NCBI GenBank assembly: GCA_018287875.1
Contig: JAGVVL010000025.1
Location: 1,488,001 to 1,552,000 of the forward strand
DNA: 64,000 nucleotides
DNA from: Nigrospora sphaerica
Taxonomy: Eukaryota; Ascomycota; Sordariomycetes; Amphisphaeriales; Apiosporaceae
Direction: 5' to 3'
The notes beneath the pieces were generated by a model. It saw only the letters and a program-made list of their open reading frames with translations, was not told the DNA's origin and searched no databases. How positions within the stretch are numbered: position 1 is the first letter of the stretch; every line of letters begins with the position of its first letter. A program made the position numbers and the translations under genes. Positions 1 to 11,703 of this stretch are shown here, one piece after another.

Positions 1-547
1 TGAACAACGTTACCCCAACGCCGCCACCGGGACAATACGGTGCAGGAGGAGGCTATGGGTCCCCCGGGGCGCCATATGGCCGGGGCGCCCCACGGCCCGG
101 CCCGGGAAGCCAGGATCCCTACGGTGGCCGTGGCTCCGGCGCCCCCCCGCGCATGGGAAGCCAAGATCCCTATGGAGGCCGTGTGTCTGGTGCTCCGGGC
201 ATGCACTCGCCGGGTATGAACTCTCCGGTCATGAGCGGTGGCTTGCCGGCTCCTGGACCTCGCGTGAACAGCGCCCGGCCTGGCATGATGCTTCAAGATC
301 CGTCCATGGACGGTCGGGCAAGCGCGCCGCCCAGTCAAGACCGACCTGGCCTGCCATCTCCAACCACGAGCGCGAGCACCGCCAACTCGGCGGCTACTGT
401 ACCAGCGGCCAAGCCGAAGCCATCAAACGGCCCCGCCACCTTTGAAGAGATGGGCATCCCGCAAGCGAAGGACAATGCCGACTGCGTAAGTTTACCACGC
501 CCGCATAACCTTTGACAGCCGCTAACATACCACAACAGCTTGTTATG
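1..547 (+). CDS. 3' end of a Gly/Pro-rich protein ending in a CaaX prenylation box (5' truncated)
   Basis: The reading frame is open from the window edge (first full codon at 3). A GT-AG intron at 486-538 joins it to a four-codon last exon (539-547 plus the codon before the stop), giving the C-terminus NADCLVM-like with final residues CLVM. The segment is rich in Gly, Pro, Ser and Met and has two near-identical copies of a GSQDPYGGR unit, so it looks like a disordered tail. A terminal Cys-aliphatic-aliphatic-Met matches the CaaX signal for farnesylation, as found on Ras/Rho-type or other membrane-tethered proteins. Without the intron the frame would stop at 513-515 and the CaaX box would be lost, which favours splicing. 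The upstream domains lie outside the window, so the function is unknown. Confidence 0.6.
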
Positions 548-3500
548 TAACCGCGGACATTGAGGACGCGTAACATAATAACAAATGCATGGAAAGAAAC
601 CGTGCATACGGGTATGGTTTGGGCATTACGTACAATTCCTTCGATGATACCATCTCCTGGTGTGGACATACACCGGTGGGGAGACTTGCAACGCTTTTGA
701 AGTTCATATTGGCAATGCCGCAGCGGGTGATAGAGGGGTTGCGGGAATGAAGAGATGGCTTTTTGTTCATGAGATGGCTTTTTGTTCACAAATGGAGGCC
801 GGCCACCGAAGTGAGTGAGTGTACGGTTATGTATGTACGGGAGACTGTCATTTGCCTTCTTGTCGAGACAACAAAGCTAACAAGCCAGCCCTGTCCAGTT
901 ACATTTTCTGGGGGCTGCGTGATGTGTCTTGTCATGATACGCCTGGACGGCGTCGAACTTTCTCGTACCTCAACGCCACTCAACGTTTCGATAGGTCTTC
1001 GGGGTGCGGGAGTAGTCACACCACAGGCATTGATGATCGACAGGTATGCGAAGACAGCAAGGATGGGCAAACGCCAGTACGAGCAGCCTTGCGTGCGGCC
1101 CAGGCAGCGCCGGTCGCCACTACAAGACCAGCGAGGAAGTCTCATCGGGACGTCTTACCCATTCCCATATAGGGGTGAAAACCATGTGAATTCCGGGACA
1201 GTAGCTGGCTGGCCGGCATCCTGCACGTGAAGTCTCTCACCCTGTGTGAAGGTAGCTCGGGCTCGGTGTGGAGGGCTTCCCCTTTAGGTCAATTTTCGCC
1301 GTAGGGCTGAAAGTCTCCTATTTCGTCCTCGTGGCCTTATGTCGGATACTCATTGTTGATCAGTGTCAGATTGCTCTACAGCCCATACCGGATTTCCGAC
1401 GAGTACTCATTCAGCATGGCTGGCACCTCCCATATCACGGTCTAGGTCAGCCCCCCTTTTTCCCGCGTACTACCTTGCTAGTGTTACGCGTATCACTAGC
1501 CTGCTCCCTTCCCCTAAGAGACGGCCCTTGCTTGTCTAGCGACCATGTGTACGCAGGGATGGGATGATACGATTTCGGTTGTCTGATTGAGCTGGCTTTT
1601 CATGAGATGAAAAGGCACTTTGATGGGAAGGAGTCTCCACGTCACAAAATCCCCAAGACGGATGCACGTTCATCCCCGTACAGCGAGAGACCCTTTGTGG
1701 ATGGGAATTGTACAATTTTGGACGAAAACTTTCTTAGAACAGCACGACAACGTAACCAAACATTTACTGTGAGATGTTCAGTCCGTGGTTCCAAGACCGT
1801 TCCAGGGCATGACTTTCCCATGCCACCTTTTTCTCCCCTACCATACTAGGGACGCCACTCGTAAAGGGGGGCGCGCAAAGGGGGCTGCAAAAAGTTGGAT
1901 AAAACACTCATACGCCGGTCTCGTCACCGCTTCATACCAATGCAAAGTGTTGCTAACAAGTGTCCGAAAAGGGCCCGTAGACCCTACGTCCTGAAGACGA
2001 AGTTATGTACCACAAAAGTCCCGGCATGCATCGGTCCGAGTGTCAGGGGCTGTAAGCGTCTCCCTGGATGACACGAACCTCTGACACGCAAAGGCTTTCC
2101 CAGAAGACCTTACCTGTACACGACATATGCTTAGCTTTATAATATTACTTTCACCGACTGTTTTCATTTATCAAGAGGTATTCGAAGCAGTGTGTCCCTT
2201 AAAGTGGCCCGGTCCATTTTTTCTTTCTTCTTCCTGTTTTCTAGGCGTTGGTATCTATCTACCAGTAAACTTCCAGCATCAAGGTAGACCAAAAATGAAT
2301 CAAACTACTTCCCCGGACACAGGCCAACACATAACTTACGCGGCCCGAGAAAGTCATCACCGGTCCTCCAGGCCAGGCCCTTCCACCGGGACTCGAGTCT
2401 TAACCGACGCACGACGGGACGCAAGGGCGAGGTGGCGGACATGGCTCGAGTTGAGACCACGCCTTCCACGAATTTCGGAACAGGCTCTGTTATTGGCTGC
2501 CATACTTGGATCAATGCTTGTCTCTCTTCGACCTGGGTGAAGCACCCCTATCTTCCATTACTCGTGGCATCAGCGGGGAGGCAACCTGAGACAGGGTTTT
2601 TGCAGCACCATCATGCTTTCATATTGGCGTTCTAGAAGGACAACTGCATCTAAGCAGCGTGTTTGGATAGCCATTCCGGTGCAGGAAATTCCCAGGGAGT
2701 ATGGTGAGCCTTTCGGTAAGCCTTTCGCCGGGTCATGTGCAGGAATAAGATGCCTTCGGAGGGGAAGATGTAAATGGTAGCAAACAACTAGTATATTTAT
2801 CAGGGACGATCGTACGGCTAGGGAGCCTAAATACTGAAACTGCCATTCCTAGTAGAGATATTTCTGCCCGCCGATCTGACCCCCCCTTGGCGCCGCGCCT
2901 CCCTGGCCCCGTCGGTCCTAGGCAACGCTCGAACGTATAGGCTGAACTGTTCAAATTTTCCGCTTTGTACGCACAATTCTCTGTTGAAAGAGACTTTTGC
3001 ATGCTCTGCTCGCTAGGTGGATTAGGTCGATGTTGAGGAATACTCGGTCCCGTGTGTTTGATATATCGTGACGGTAATTACACATTACGGGATGCCCCGA
3101 GTAGTAAACAAACCTTTGCTGCAGAAATCTGACGAGGTCTAGTCCAAAGTAGTTCTGCGAACGCCTGTCGATGTCCTTTCCCCGTAGTCCCGGCCAATAA
3201 AAGCTTGGCGGAAGAATGTACGTACCACGCAGGGTTTGGGTGTGAATTTTGAAAAGGGTGATGTTTGCTTCGAGTAAACTCGTCCCTTACTCTCCTCATT
3301 ACAAGGTAGATGACAATTCGATCCCCCTTACCATGGGCAGGGGCCTTTTCATCAAGCCAAAATGCGTCTGCCTGCCCTAGGAAAGTTGTAACGAGATCTC
3401 TGGTCGCTCGTGGCGCTGAGATACCCGGGGTATAGCTGAGAGGCCCTCTGACCAATCAGCGAGCGTCTGGAGGCTTGGTGATGCACCTCGCGTATATGCA

Positions 3501-4297
3501 CACCCCGACGACCTCTCTCTTCCAGAACAATGAGGGGGAAACCCGAGATCAGGATACTTTGATCTGCTTCATTGCAGGACGACTTACGAGCCAAGACTTG
3601 CCGAGTGGCAGGACGCACCGCAGGATTGCGTAATATTCCCATGCACTCCACTGGCCGCTGTGCTACGTTGATTGGGAGGCTAAAAGAAAACGGCTGCATG
3701 TCAGCTGCATAAGCCGGAAACGGAATCATACGGCCGGCCCTCCATGACATAGGAACTGCCCGCCTTGTCTCTTCTTACCCCCATGCGAACGTGAGACTGG
3801 TGTCGTACGCGAGGTTTCCGGCTGGGCAAGAGGGGTCGCAAATACCAACTTCCTCGCCCCCCCCTCTCCTCCTGGTGTAACAGAAGCATTATTTACTGGT
3901 AATACCGGAGCAAGAAGATGGTGTGGACGCCATGTCCGAGGACGGACCTCGGATAAGAGGAACTATGCCAACCCTTTCCCTCGTGACTATCTCATGTTGT
4001 TCTTGGTCGAAGACCCCTGTAACTCGCCCCTGGCCGCGTAAGTCATCCCTTGAGGACGGCAGTAGCGAATATGCGATTCGGAAGATAAGACGTCCGCACT
4101 GGGTTTATGGGGTATCTGGGTAGGCCCAGAATGGCCGGAACCCCTCCCGTCTTCATAAAAGACGCTGGTGATATGCCGTGTCACTCGTTCTTCCGCGGAT
4201 ATTCAGCTCGCTTACCCCCAGCTCTCGTAAAATTGCGGCCTTTTCTGTATCGTATACCACACAATACCCCTGTCTTCAGAGCACCGCACGCGTCACG
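548..4297. other. Gene-free stretch, 3.75 kb
   Basis: Open frames here reach only about 155 codons and none resembles a known protein or joins into a plausible spliced gene. The last part should hold the promoter and leader of the monooxygenase. A 19-bp direct tandem repeat lies at 752-789. No tRNA, rRNA or mobile element was recognised. Confidence 0.5.
752..789. repeat. Tandem duplication, 2 x 19 bp
   Basis: The unit at 752-770 is repeated at 771-789 with only its last base changed. It is probably a replication-slippage duplication in intergenic DNA. Confidence 0.85.
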
Positions 4298-6282
4298 ATG
4301 GGCTCTATCGAAAAAGAGTTTGAAAGACTCCACGCCAACGAGGAGCAGGAGCTTGATGCTCTGGTTGTAGGTGCTGGCTTTGGCGGAGCGTACCAGCTCA
4401 AGCACCTGCGTGAGAATGGATACAGCGTCAAGCTCGTCGAGAGCGGCAGTGACTTTGGCGGAGTGTGGTACTGGAACCGCTACCCAGGGGCCCGCGTGGA
4501 CTCACCCACGCCGCACTACGAGTTCAGCGATCCGGCGCTGTGGGAGAAATGGCACTGGACAGAGCGCTTTCCCGACTCGGTGGAGTTGAGGGCCTACTTC
4601 GAACACATGGCCAAGGTCTGGGACCTGAGAAAAGATTGCTCCTTCAACACGACGGTAATTTCGGCCGACTGGAGCGAGGAGGAAGCTCGGTGGGTTGTCC
4701 GCACCACCAGTGGGAAGGTCTACAAGGCCAAGTTCCTGCTGCCTAACGTCGGCTTCGCGGCCAAGCGGCACATACCGGCGTGGGAGGGCATCGAGTCGTT
4801 CCGGGGGCTCTTGATGCACCCGTCGTACTGGCCGCACGAGGAGCCGGAGCTGCGGGGCAAGAAGATCGCCATCGTGGGCACGGGGGCGACGGGGGTGCAG
4901 CTGGCGCAGGCGCTGGCGGCGGCGGGCGTGGGCGAGCTCGTCGTGTTCCAGCGGACGCCCAGCACGTGCCTACCGATGCGCCAGGAGCGTTACGGGCCGG
5001 GCGAGGGGGCGAGGCCGCGCGCCGAGTACCCGGGCCTCTTCGCGCGCCGGCGCGAGAGCTTCGGCGGCTTCGACTACAACTTCCTCGCGCGCGCCACCTT
5101 CGACGACGACGCCGCCGCCCGCCGCGCCGTCTACGAGCGCCTCTGGGCCGAGGGCGACTTCAAGTTCTGGCTTGCCACCTACCACGACATGCTCTTCGAC
5201 GACGCCGCCAACACCGAGGCCTACAACTTCTGGCGCGACAAGACGCGCGCCCGCATCCGCGACCCCCGCCTGCGCGAGCTGCTGTGAGTCGTGCCCGTCC
5301 CTCCTCCCCTTACCCCTTTTTTGACGTCTTGGGTCGCCCTGCGTGTGTGACGGGTCATTGCCCACAAGAGGACAAAGCGAGACACGCCCGGCCGCCGCGT
5401 TCTACGCGCACACACTGACTCGTAGCCTTTCCCAGGGCGCCGCTCAAGAAGCCCTACTCGTTCGGGTGCAAGCGCATTCCGCTCGAGGACGGCTACTACG
5501 AAATATTCGGACAGGAGAATGTGCGCCTCGTCGACATCAACGAGACGCCCATCGAGCGGGTGACGGAGCGGGGGATCCGGACCTCGGCGGGCGAGATGGA
5601 GTTCGACATCATCATCAGCGCGACGGGCTACGACGCCATGACGGGCGGGCTCGCGCAGATGGGCATTCGGGGGCGCGGCGGCGAGTCCCTGTAAGCAGCA
5701 TCTCCTCGTCCCCCCTTTCCGCACCACTCACCAGCCCACAACCGGGTCCCCCCTTTCTTCGCCGCTTGCTGACCCTCGACAACGAACCAAACAGGGCCGA
5801 CCACTGGCGCGCGGGGGTGCGCACGCACCTCGGCATGGCGACGGCCGGCTTCCCCAACCTCTTCTTCACCTACGGACCGCAGGCGCCGACGGCCTTTTGC
5901 AACGGGCCGACGTGCGCCCAGCTGCAGGGCGACTGGATCATCGCCGTCATGAACCGCCTGCGCGACGCCGGCCTCCGCGCCATCGCCGCCGACCGCGACA
6001 GCGAGGAGGCCTGGCGCGAAAATGTCTCGTCCATCGCCCACCGCTCGCTGCTGCCCGGCACCAAGTCGGTACGTCCCCTCGTAACCCCCTCCCTTTTTCC
6101 ACCCCCTATGCCCCTTTTCGGAAACCCGTTCGTCTGACCCCGGATCGGCCCAGTGGTACATGGGCGACAACATCCCCGGCAAGCCGAGGGTGCCCCTGGT
6201 CTTCCTCGGCGGCGTGCCCGCGTACTACAAGATTCTCAGTGAAGTGGCGGAAGCCGACTACGAGGGTTTTACCATGTCGTAG
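4298..6282 (+). CDS. Flavin-containing Baeyer-Villiger-type monooxygenase
   Basis: Four exons, 4298-5283, 5436-5690, 5795-6068 and 6154-6282, give 547 aa, the usual length for fungal cyclohexanone-monooxygenase-like enzymes. The family uses FAD, NADPH and O2 to insert oxygen next to a carbonyl. An N-terminal FAD-binding GAGFGG (residues 25-30) is followed by the RYPGAR segment typical of the family, the Baeyer-Villiger fingerprint region F-x-G-x3-H-x3-W-P at 168-179, and the NADPH-binding GTGATG at 194-199. Exon 2 has the FGCKRIP and ATGYD motifs of the second FAD half. In the fingerprint, Pro follows the His where Thr is common. The ATG at 4298 is chosen because it sits just before the FAD motif; an upstream in-frame extension from 4178 looks non-coding. 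All introns are GT-AG and keep frame. No biosynthetic partner gene is adjacent, so the substrate cannot be inferred. Confidence 0.93.
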
Positions 6283-6884
6283 GCTGTCGTGGAAACTGCG
6301 CCGGGAATTTTGGTAACAGAGGCGGGCCAAATGGTATATGCTTGTATCCTTTTTTGATGGTTTGCTTGGCTATCCCTTCTGTCGGACTCGTTCCTTCTTA
6401 TGCCTCTCTTTTATCTGGGTTTCGGGGATAGGGGATGGCCGTGGGTTCTTTCCCCCTTTTTATGAATCTTGCTCATTGGAGAAATGCACAGTGTCGAACA
6501 GTAGATGACTGCAGATGCCGGAAGTACTATCTGACTGGTGCAAAAACCCCGCCTTATCATCGTTTCACAAACGGTATCAGCCACTCGCTTCCACGTGGTT
6601 GGATGCAACCCCCGCTCGGGCTCGTCCAGTGATATACTTGGAACACGACCTCGACGGGGTAAGAAGGATGAGCCCATTCCCTCTCCCTTTTACTGCATTC
6701 CTCAACCCGGATTACCTGGTCAGAATATGGCGTCGACCGGAGCAAGGCTCAGGCCCTCCACCAACCAAGGTCGGGAGGCGGAAGAAGGTCGAGCGTCGCC
6801 GGCCTTCCGGGCACAGGCCTCACAAGGGGAGGCTACAATAGAGCTGAAAACACCACAGCCTCCCCCGCTCACCACGGTTTCTGA

Positions 6885-8017
6885 TGCAGTGGGTGGAAGA
6901 GTAGCGATGCAACGCGTACTCGTCAGTTTGCTGACAGTTACGGACAGTTTCCGAATTCAGTCCACGAGAAGATCACTGACGCCGCTTTCGGTGCCACGCG
7001 TACAAAACCGCACCCAAAACACAAGGAACGCAAGAAGTTACTCCAGGATGGGTTGCATGCATTAGGTACCTCCGATGCATCCGCCCTCCTGCTATGCTGG
7101 GGGCCTCCGGATCATTGCCATGGCGTATCGGTTCTGATTAAAGATGGCTGGAAGCCGGTGGACGAGTGGAAGGAAGCACGGAGGGTCTGGGATAAAACCA
7201 AACGCAGCTGGAAATCCTGGCTCCCGTGGTATGGGATCAAAGGTGTGCGGGTGGTGGAGGTGAGTTTCAGGCTGACCCCAAGAAGCAAGCAAGTCTTTGA
7301 CCAAGTTACTGCCTACCTAGATAACCATTGTTGGTCGCTTGTCTCACACGCCAGATGGATTCCTTGGTATTCACCGCCAGGATGCGCTGGATGAGAAGGC
7401 TGCCTTGCTGCAAAGTCTAAAACAGGACTTCTGGATGGAAGACTTCTATTGCAAATATGAAGTATCGAGGAATAGTTTCGACCACGACGTGCAGTGTTCG
7501 GACTGTGCGGCAGACTTTCAGTACTATGTCTGTCCCTACGAAAAGCACCAAAAGAACTGGGCCGATCTGAGACGCTTGCGAAGGCGTAGGATGTTGAAAA
7601 TGATGTTCTGTAACCCGGAGCTGGCCGAACTGAACGAGCCCATGGACGATGGAGGGCTCCGGCTTTTGATCTCTCACCAGTACGTACATATGGGTGGCTT
7701 ACTCTAGCCGGTGTTGCCTGACTAACGGCTTTGTACCGATCTCAAGGAAACTACTGGATCACATATCTGCGGTGTACTGCCCAACAATTGGAGACTTGTC
7801 CTTTCCCGGTATCCATATCCAAGAAGGTTGGCTGCTGACCAGTCTCTGGATGATGCTGTCGTCGGTCGCCGGTACGACACTCGGCATCTCCGTCCCACTG
7901 GCGTGGCTCATATACCGAGACTGGGCTGTCGCTTGGAATGTGGGTGCGTGCTTCCTCACTCTCTGTATAGCCGTTTGTACAGGGGTGTATCGGGCTGCCG
8001 AGCAGGAGACTTGGTAG
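6885..8017 (+). CDS. Orphan fungal protein with C-terminal membrane segments (N-terminus unresolved)
   Basis: Three exons join in frame: about 6885-7259, 7381-7679 and 7747-8017, with GT-AG introns at 7260-7380 and 7680-7746. Exon 1 contains HGVSVLIKDGWKPVDEW and KSWLPWYGIKGVRVVE. Exon 2 starts DALDEKAALLQSLKQDFW and contains a Cys/His-spaced CSDCAADFQYYVCP stretch followed by a basic RRLRRRRM run. Exon 3 has the YCPTIGDLSFPG motif and two hydrophobic stretches, likely transmembrane, before ending QETW. An in-frame stop at 6882-6884 and the lack of an ATG downstream of it mean that at least one more 5' exon exists, probably within about 6400-6880. The splice consistency and sequence style suggest a conserved fungal hypothetical protein with a cytosolic N-terminus. 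No function can be assigned. Confidence 0.65.
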
Positions 8018-8444
8018 ACAATCCTTGATATGGCCGAGGTAGCGGTCGAGGTTATAGGGACAAACGGCAGATTCGACAGGGGAACACGTGGAACAGGCCT
8101 ATATCCAAGGCCCGGAGTTACGGGAAGCCGTTGCAAGTTTCTGGGTTGAGTGGATTCTAGACAACTTGGGACTGAAGCCCTTAGGCGTCTGCTATTCACC
8201 CTGCCCCCCTCGCCGTTTCTTTAACACATCGACTCGTTACAATCTCAAACACGGCGGAGCATCCTGTACTGTTCCCTGAGCTGTAAGCTACTACTGGTAG
8301 CCCAAATAAACTCCATAATCGGTCGAAGGACATTGATATCGCCACGGAAACAACAAGAAACGGCCCTCCTCAGCTATCCCTCCCTCGACCCCGGGCACTG
8401 AAGCAGCCCCCGCATCCGCGGAACCACGAACCCCCACCCCATCG
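8018..8444. other. Short gene-free gap
   Basis: This holds the 3' flank of the orphan membrane-protein gene and the 3' flank of the DUF4267 gene on the other strand. A 63-codon frame at 8088-8279 has no recognisable features. Confidence 0.4.
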
Positions 8445-8837
8445 TCAGCCCCGCCAGGCGAGGCGGCCGCCGACGGCGACGAGGACGGGGATCATGCCCC
8501 AGTGTTGCCACTCGCCGCGGCCGGTGAGGTGGCGGCTGACGAGGCCGTCGACGGCGGCCATGAGGCAGCAGGCGAGGAGGCCGAAGCCGAGGAGGCGGCC
8601 GTCGCGGCGGTAGCGCGTGCCCGCGAGCAGCAGGCTGACGACGACGTTGCGCACCGCGTGGATGTGCATGTAGCCCCGCAGCGTCGCCGCGTCTGCCGCC
8701 GTCGTCGGTGGCTCCATCCCGAAGACGTCGAGCGCCACCTGCGGCCGCAGCACTATGCCGATCCCGAACATCGCCGGCAGAAGTCCCATGCCGAGGCCGA
8801 CGTTCGCGAGCGCGTCGGATCGCCCGCGACGTGCCAT
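8445..8837 (-). CDS. DUF4267-type small membrane protein
   Basis: A single exon of 131 codons including the stop, starting at the ATG on 8837. The frame is open a further 19 codons upstream but without an ATG. The protein begins MARRGRSDALANVGLG, then shows several hydrophobic segments (GLLPAMFGIGIVLRPQVALD, the AVRNVVVSLLLAG region, a LGFGLLACCLMAAVDGLV segment and a C-terminal GMIPVLVAVGG). The layout of four short helices with the conserved HAVRNVV and D-G-L-V pieces is that of fungal DUF4267 proteins, whose role is unknown. It is convergent with the orphan membrane-protein gene. GC content is high compared with the flanking DNA. Confidence 0.75.
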   Translation of the reverse strand: MARRGRSDALANVGLGMGLLPAMFGIGIVLRPQVALDVFGMEPPTTAADAATLRGYMHIHAVRNVVVSLLLAGTRYRRDGRLLGFGLLACCLMAAVDGLVSRHLTGRGEWQHWGMIPVLVAVGGRLAWRG

Positions 8838-10098
8838 GGTCGGGGCTGCGCCGGGGAGGAAAGGTTGGGTAGGCCGAAAGGGGGCTGGACGCAACGGTGG
8901 CCGTGCTCGACGATATTCGCGCTTGTCTTGGGTGAGACTGAAGAGGGCTTACGACAGGTGAAGGTGAGGAGGGGCGGCTCGCGTTCAGCCACGCAACGAA
9001 GGCTTACGGCCGTGTTTTATACTCGCTATATAGCGCTGATATCACGTGATGCAAGCAGTTGAAGTATGTCAGCTTCGTGGACTCCCTTTTATCCCTTGGC
9101 GCTCTAGTAGCTCGGGCTTTGTTGGTTCTGTAAGAGTATTTGCACAAAGAAGAAAACAAAGAGCTGTCACGGGAAGGGGGGCAGGGATTTCATTCATTCT
9201 GATTGCATAGATCAGAGGGCCCTAGTGCTGGGAGAGATACGGTTTCTCATTGGTACGCCCTACTAAACGAGTGTCAACTGCCGTCGCGTTTTTGTATGCT
9301 TGCTGCCATTGCCATTATTTTACGCTGTGAATGGCTCGCGTACAACGAAGCCCCTATTCGTATGTGCCTATGTGGGTATTGTGGTGGCACTATCAGAGTG
9401 CCTCGCTGGTGCTTTTGCAACTGCATCCTCCCTGGTGCTTTTGCAGCTGCATCCTCCCTCGTAAGCCATCTATAGTAAACGAAGACTTCTAAAAATTCCC
9501 TCCGTGTTAAAGTTCTCCTTGGGTTAACCAAGTGAAATTTTTATACCTGGGCCTACTGCTACATACGCCACTTTAGGAGAAATTATCTCTAGGATTGCGG
9601 GATAAGTTGTCTATATGCGTAGCTGTTACTTGCCCGCCTGAATCAAGTGATGATGATATTTCGCTTGACTTTTGCCCACGAGTTATCACTTCTCAGGAGC
9701 TCATTCCTCTCTGGTTTCGATTTCATTCCCGCCGGAATGGCTTGGCATACTTAAAGTGCGGACAGATTCCCGAACAACCGAGGCTTGCCAGGCGTTTACC
9801 CTGGGAGATCCGTTGCCGTCTGGGTGAAGGGCTTTTGAGTTATGCTTTATGATGAAGATGCCTTTGGGGGGGGGGGGGGGAATAATCTCGGTGCTTTCAT
9901 TGAAAGTTATCCGCTGCTTTTCGGTTTCCAACCTTGCGGTCCAGAAGCCAAACTGTCAATGTATCTGCAATTCTTAGTGCCAGCTCGCAGAACACGGCGG
10001 TACACGTTGCGCAAAGTAGCAACAAATCCAAACTATCAAATCTAAATGAAATTTCTTTAGACTTGAATGTTTTACAGACAGATGTATTATTCGTCTCC
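8838..10098. other. Gene-free stretch with tandem duplication and a G-run
   Basis: No convincing coding frame was found. It includes a 2 x 26 bp tandem duplication (9407-9458) and a run of about 15 G at 9866-9880. From about 9480 to 10098 the DNA is AT-richer than the flanking genes. The 3' end of the permease transcript probably lies in the last few hundred bases. Confidence 0.5.
9407..9458. repeat. Tandem duplication, 2 x 26 bp
   Basis: The units at 9407-9432 and 9433-9458 differ at a single base (A versus G). They are intergenic. Confidence 0.85.
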
Positions 10099-11703
10099 TT
10101 AGTTCTTGGATACCAGCGATGCCCCTTTGCATGTTCCTGCAGTGTCGGTATCGTCAGCACCGACGGCCGCCAGGACGTCTATGCCCGAGGGGTCTGTGAT
10201 GATATAGGTGGAACGGCCCTTGAGAAACCAGAAAGCCACGGATACGCAAATCATAACACCAAAGACGGCGATGGCGTAGTTCATGTCGCTCGGCGCCGGA
10301 CCCGGGCTGGCAGGGAAGAAGAAAAACACCGTGGTAATGCAACAGTAAATCAGAGCGACATAGTTGCAAACAGGCCCCCATATTCCCAGCCGAAAGGGAC
10401 CGGGGGAGAGCTTGTCTCGTCCAGCCAGGAGGAGTGCAAGTATGGGGAGGGCGTAGGAGATTGTGAGGGCTATGGTGCTCACACTCAAGATCGCCTGCAG
10501 CACCGTGTCGGCAAAGGTGTAGAGCACGCCGACGAGAGCGATGATGGCACCCTGAAGCCAGGTCGCTTGTAGCGGGACCTTCCATGTGCCGTGGACCTGG
10601 GCGAGGTACTGACTCCAGGGGAGACCGCCGTCACGAGCGAAACCCCACGTGAGACGGGATGACGTGGTCATAATGCTGGTGCCGGCTCCCATGCCGAGGA
10701 CGATGAAGAGAGCCAGGAGGACGCAGGCGCCCTCTCGGCCGACCGTCTTCCATACCAGATCCATGAAGGGGCTCCCCGTGACGGGGTCCAGCAAGTCCTC
10801 CAGCGATTGGACGCTGAAGAGGCAGACAAGCATGAAGATGAAACCCGAGGCTGCGCCGGACACGACCGCCAGCCACATGGCAAAGGGAACATTCTTTCTG
10901 GGGTTTGGGATCTCTTCCACCAGGTGAATGGCCGAGTCGAAGGCGGTGAGGCCGTAGGCGCCTTGCACCAGGCCCATGAACCAAGCGACGCCGTCGCTCC
11001 ACCCGGTTTGGTTGATCCAGGCACCGAAAACGAAGGAAGCCGGCTGGAAGTCCAGGGTGGGGTTGGTTCCGACGGAGATGAGGAGAGCCATGGAAATGAC
11101 AAAGAACAGACCGACGAAGAGGACCCCCATGGTGTTGTTGAAGAAGGGCAGGATGGCGTCCCTGCGGCAGGCGACGAGATTGAAGCCGGTCATGAGGAGG
11201 GTGACGCCAAGGTAGACCAGAAACTGCACCCAACCGACACTGCCACCGGCCCAGTCGGGGTCGTACAGCAACTTGAGGCCCAGCAGGAACTCGGTCATGA
11301 AGGCGTTTTGCGACGCCGTCAGCGTCCACCAGCCAAAGGTGTTGATCCAGGCGCACATGTAGCTCACGAAGCGGCCCTGCGGCGTGGGCCACAGACGCGA
11401 GACCCAGTAGGCCTGGCCGAGCGTGGTCGGCATGGCGCTGCAAAGCTCGCCGAGCGAGACGGCGACGCAGACGTTGCAGACCAGGCACGTGAGGAGGCCC
11501 CAGAGGATGGTGACGGGACCGCCATTGGTGAAACCGCTTGCCAGTCCCTGGGCGAGCGTCGACCACGTGCCCAGGATACAGACGGCCAGGGAGAGCAGGC
11601 TCCAGGTGCTGAACTTACGCGTCAGCACCTGCTCGTGCCCGAAGGTGGCGAGGTCGAGGGCATCCTGGTCGGCGCCAGGCCGAAGCGATCTCTCGGCGTC
11701 CAT
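10099..11703 (-). CDS. APC-superfamily amino acid / choline-type permease
   Basis: An intronless frame of 534 aa. The ATG at 11703 (MDAERSLRPG) is preferred; the frame stays open 60 codons further upstream, but only through a non-ATG start and across a 15-bp tandem repeat. About twelve hydrophobic segments are visible. The first follows FSTWSLLSLAVCILGTWSTL, the conserved entry of fungal GABA/choline/amino-acid permeases, and the family's SLGELCSAMPTTLGQAYW and W-I-N-T-F-GWW pieces come next. A central FDSAIHLVEEIPNPRKNVP motif and the SSRLTWGFARDGGLPWSQY motif are diagnostic of the yeast Hnm1/Uga4-like group. It is probably a plasma-membrane proton symporter for an amino acid or quaternary amine. 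The substrate cannot be fixed from sequence. Confidence 0.9.
   Translation of the reverse strand: MDAERSLRPGADQDALDLATFGHEQVLTRKFSTWSLLSLAVCILGTWSTLAQGLASGFTNGGPVTILWGLLTCLVCNVCVAVSLGELCSAMPTTLGQAYWVSRLWPTPQGRFVSYMCAWINTFGWWTLTASQNAFMTEFLLGLKLLYDPDWAGGSVGWVQFLVYLGVTLLMTGFNLVACRRDAILPFFNNTMGVLFVGLFFVISMALLISVGTNPTLDFQPASFVFGAWINQTGWSDGVAWFMGLVQGAYGLTAFDSAIHLVEEIPNPRKNVPFAMWLAVVSGAASGFIFMLVCLFSVQSLEDLLDPVTGSPFMDLVWKTVGREGACVLLALFIVLGMGAGTSIMTTSSRLTWGFARDGGLPWSQYLAQVHGTWKVPLQATWLQGAIIALVGVLYTFADTVLQAILSVSTIALTISYALPILALLLAGRDKLSPGPFRLGIWGPVCNYVALIYCCITTVFFFFPASPGPAPSDMNYAIAVFGVMICVSVAFWFLKGRSTYIITDPSGIDVLAAVGADDTDTAGTCKGASLVSKN

Noticed and set aside
3078..3750. Overlapping minus-strand frames of 125 and 132 codons
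   Set aside because: No recognisable protein features or consistent splice joins; probably chance frames.
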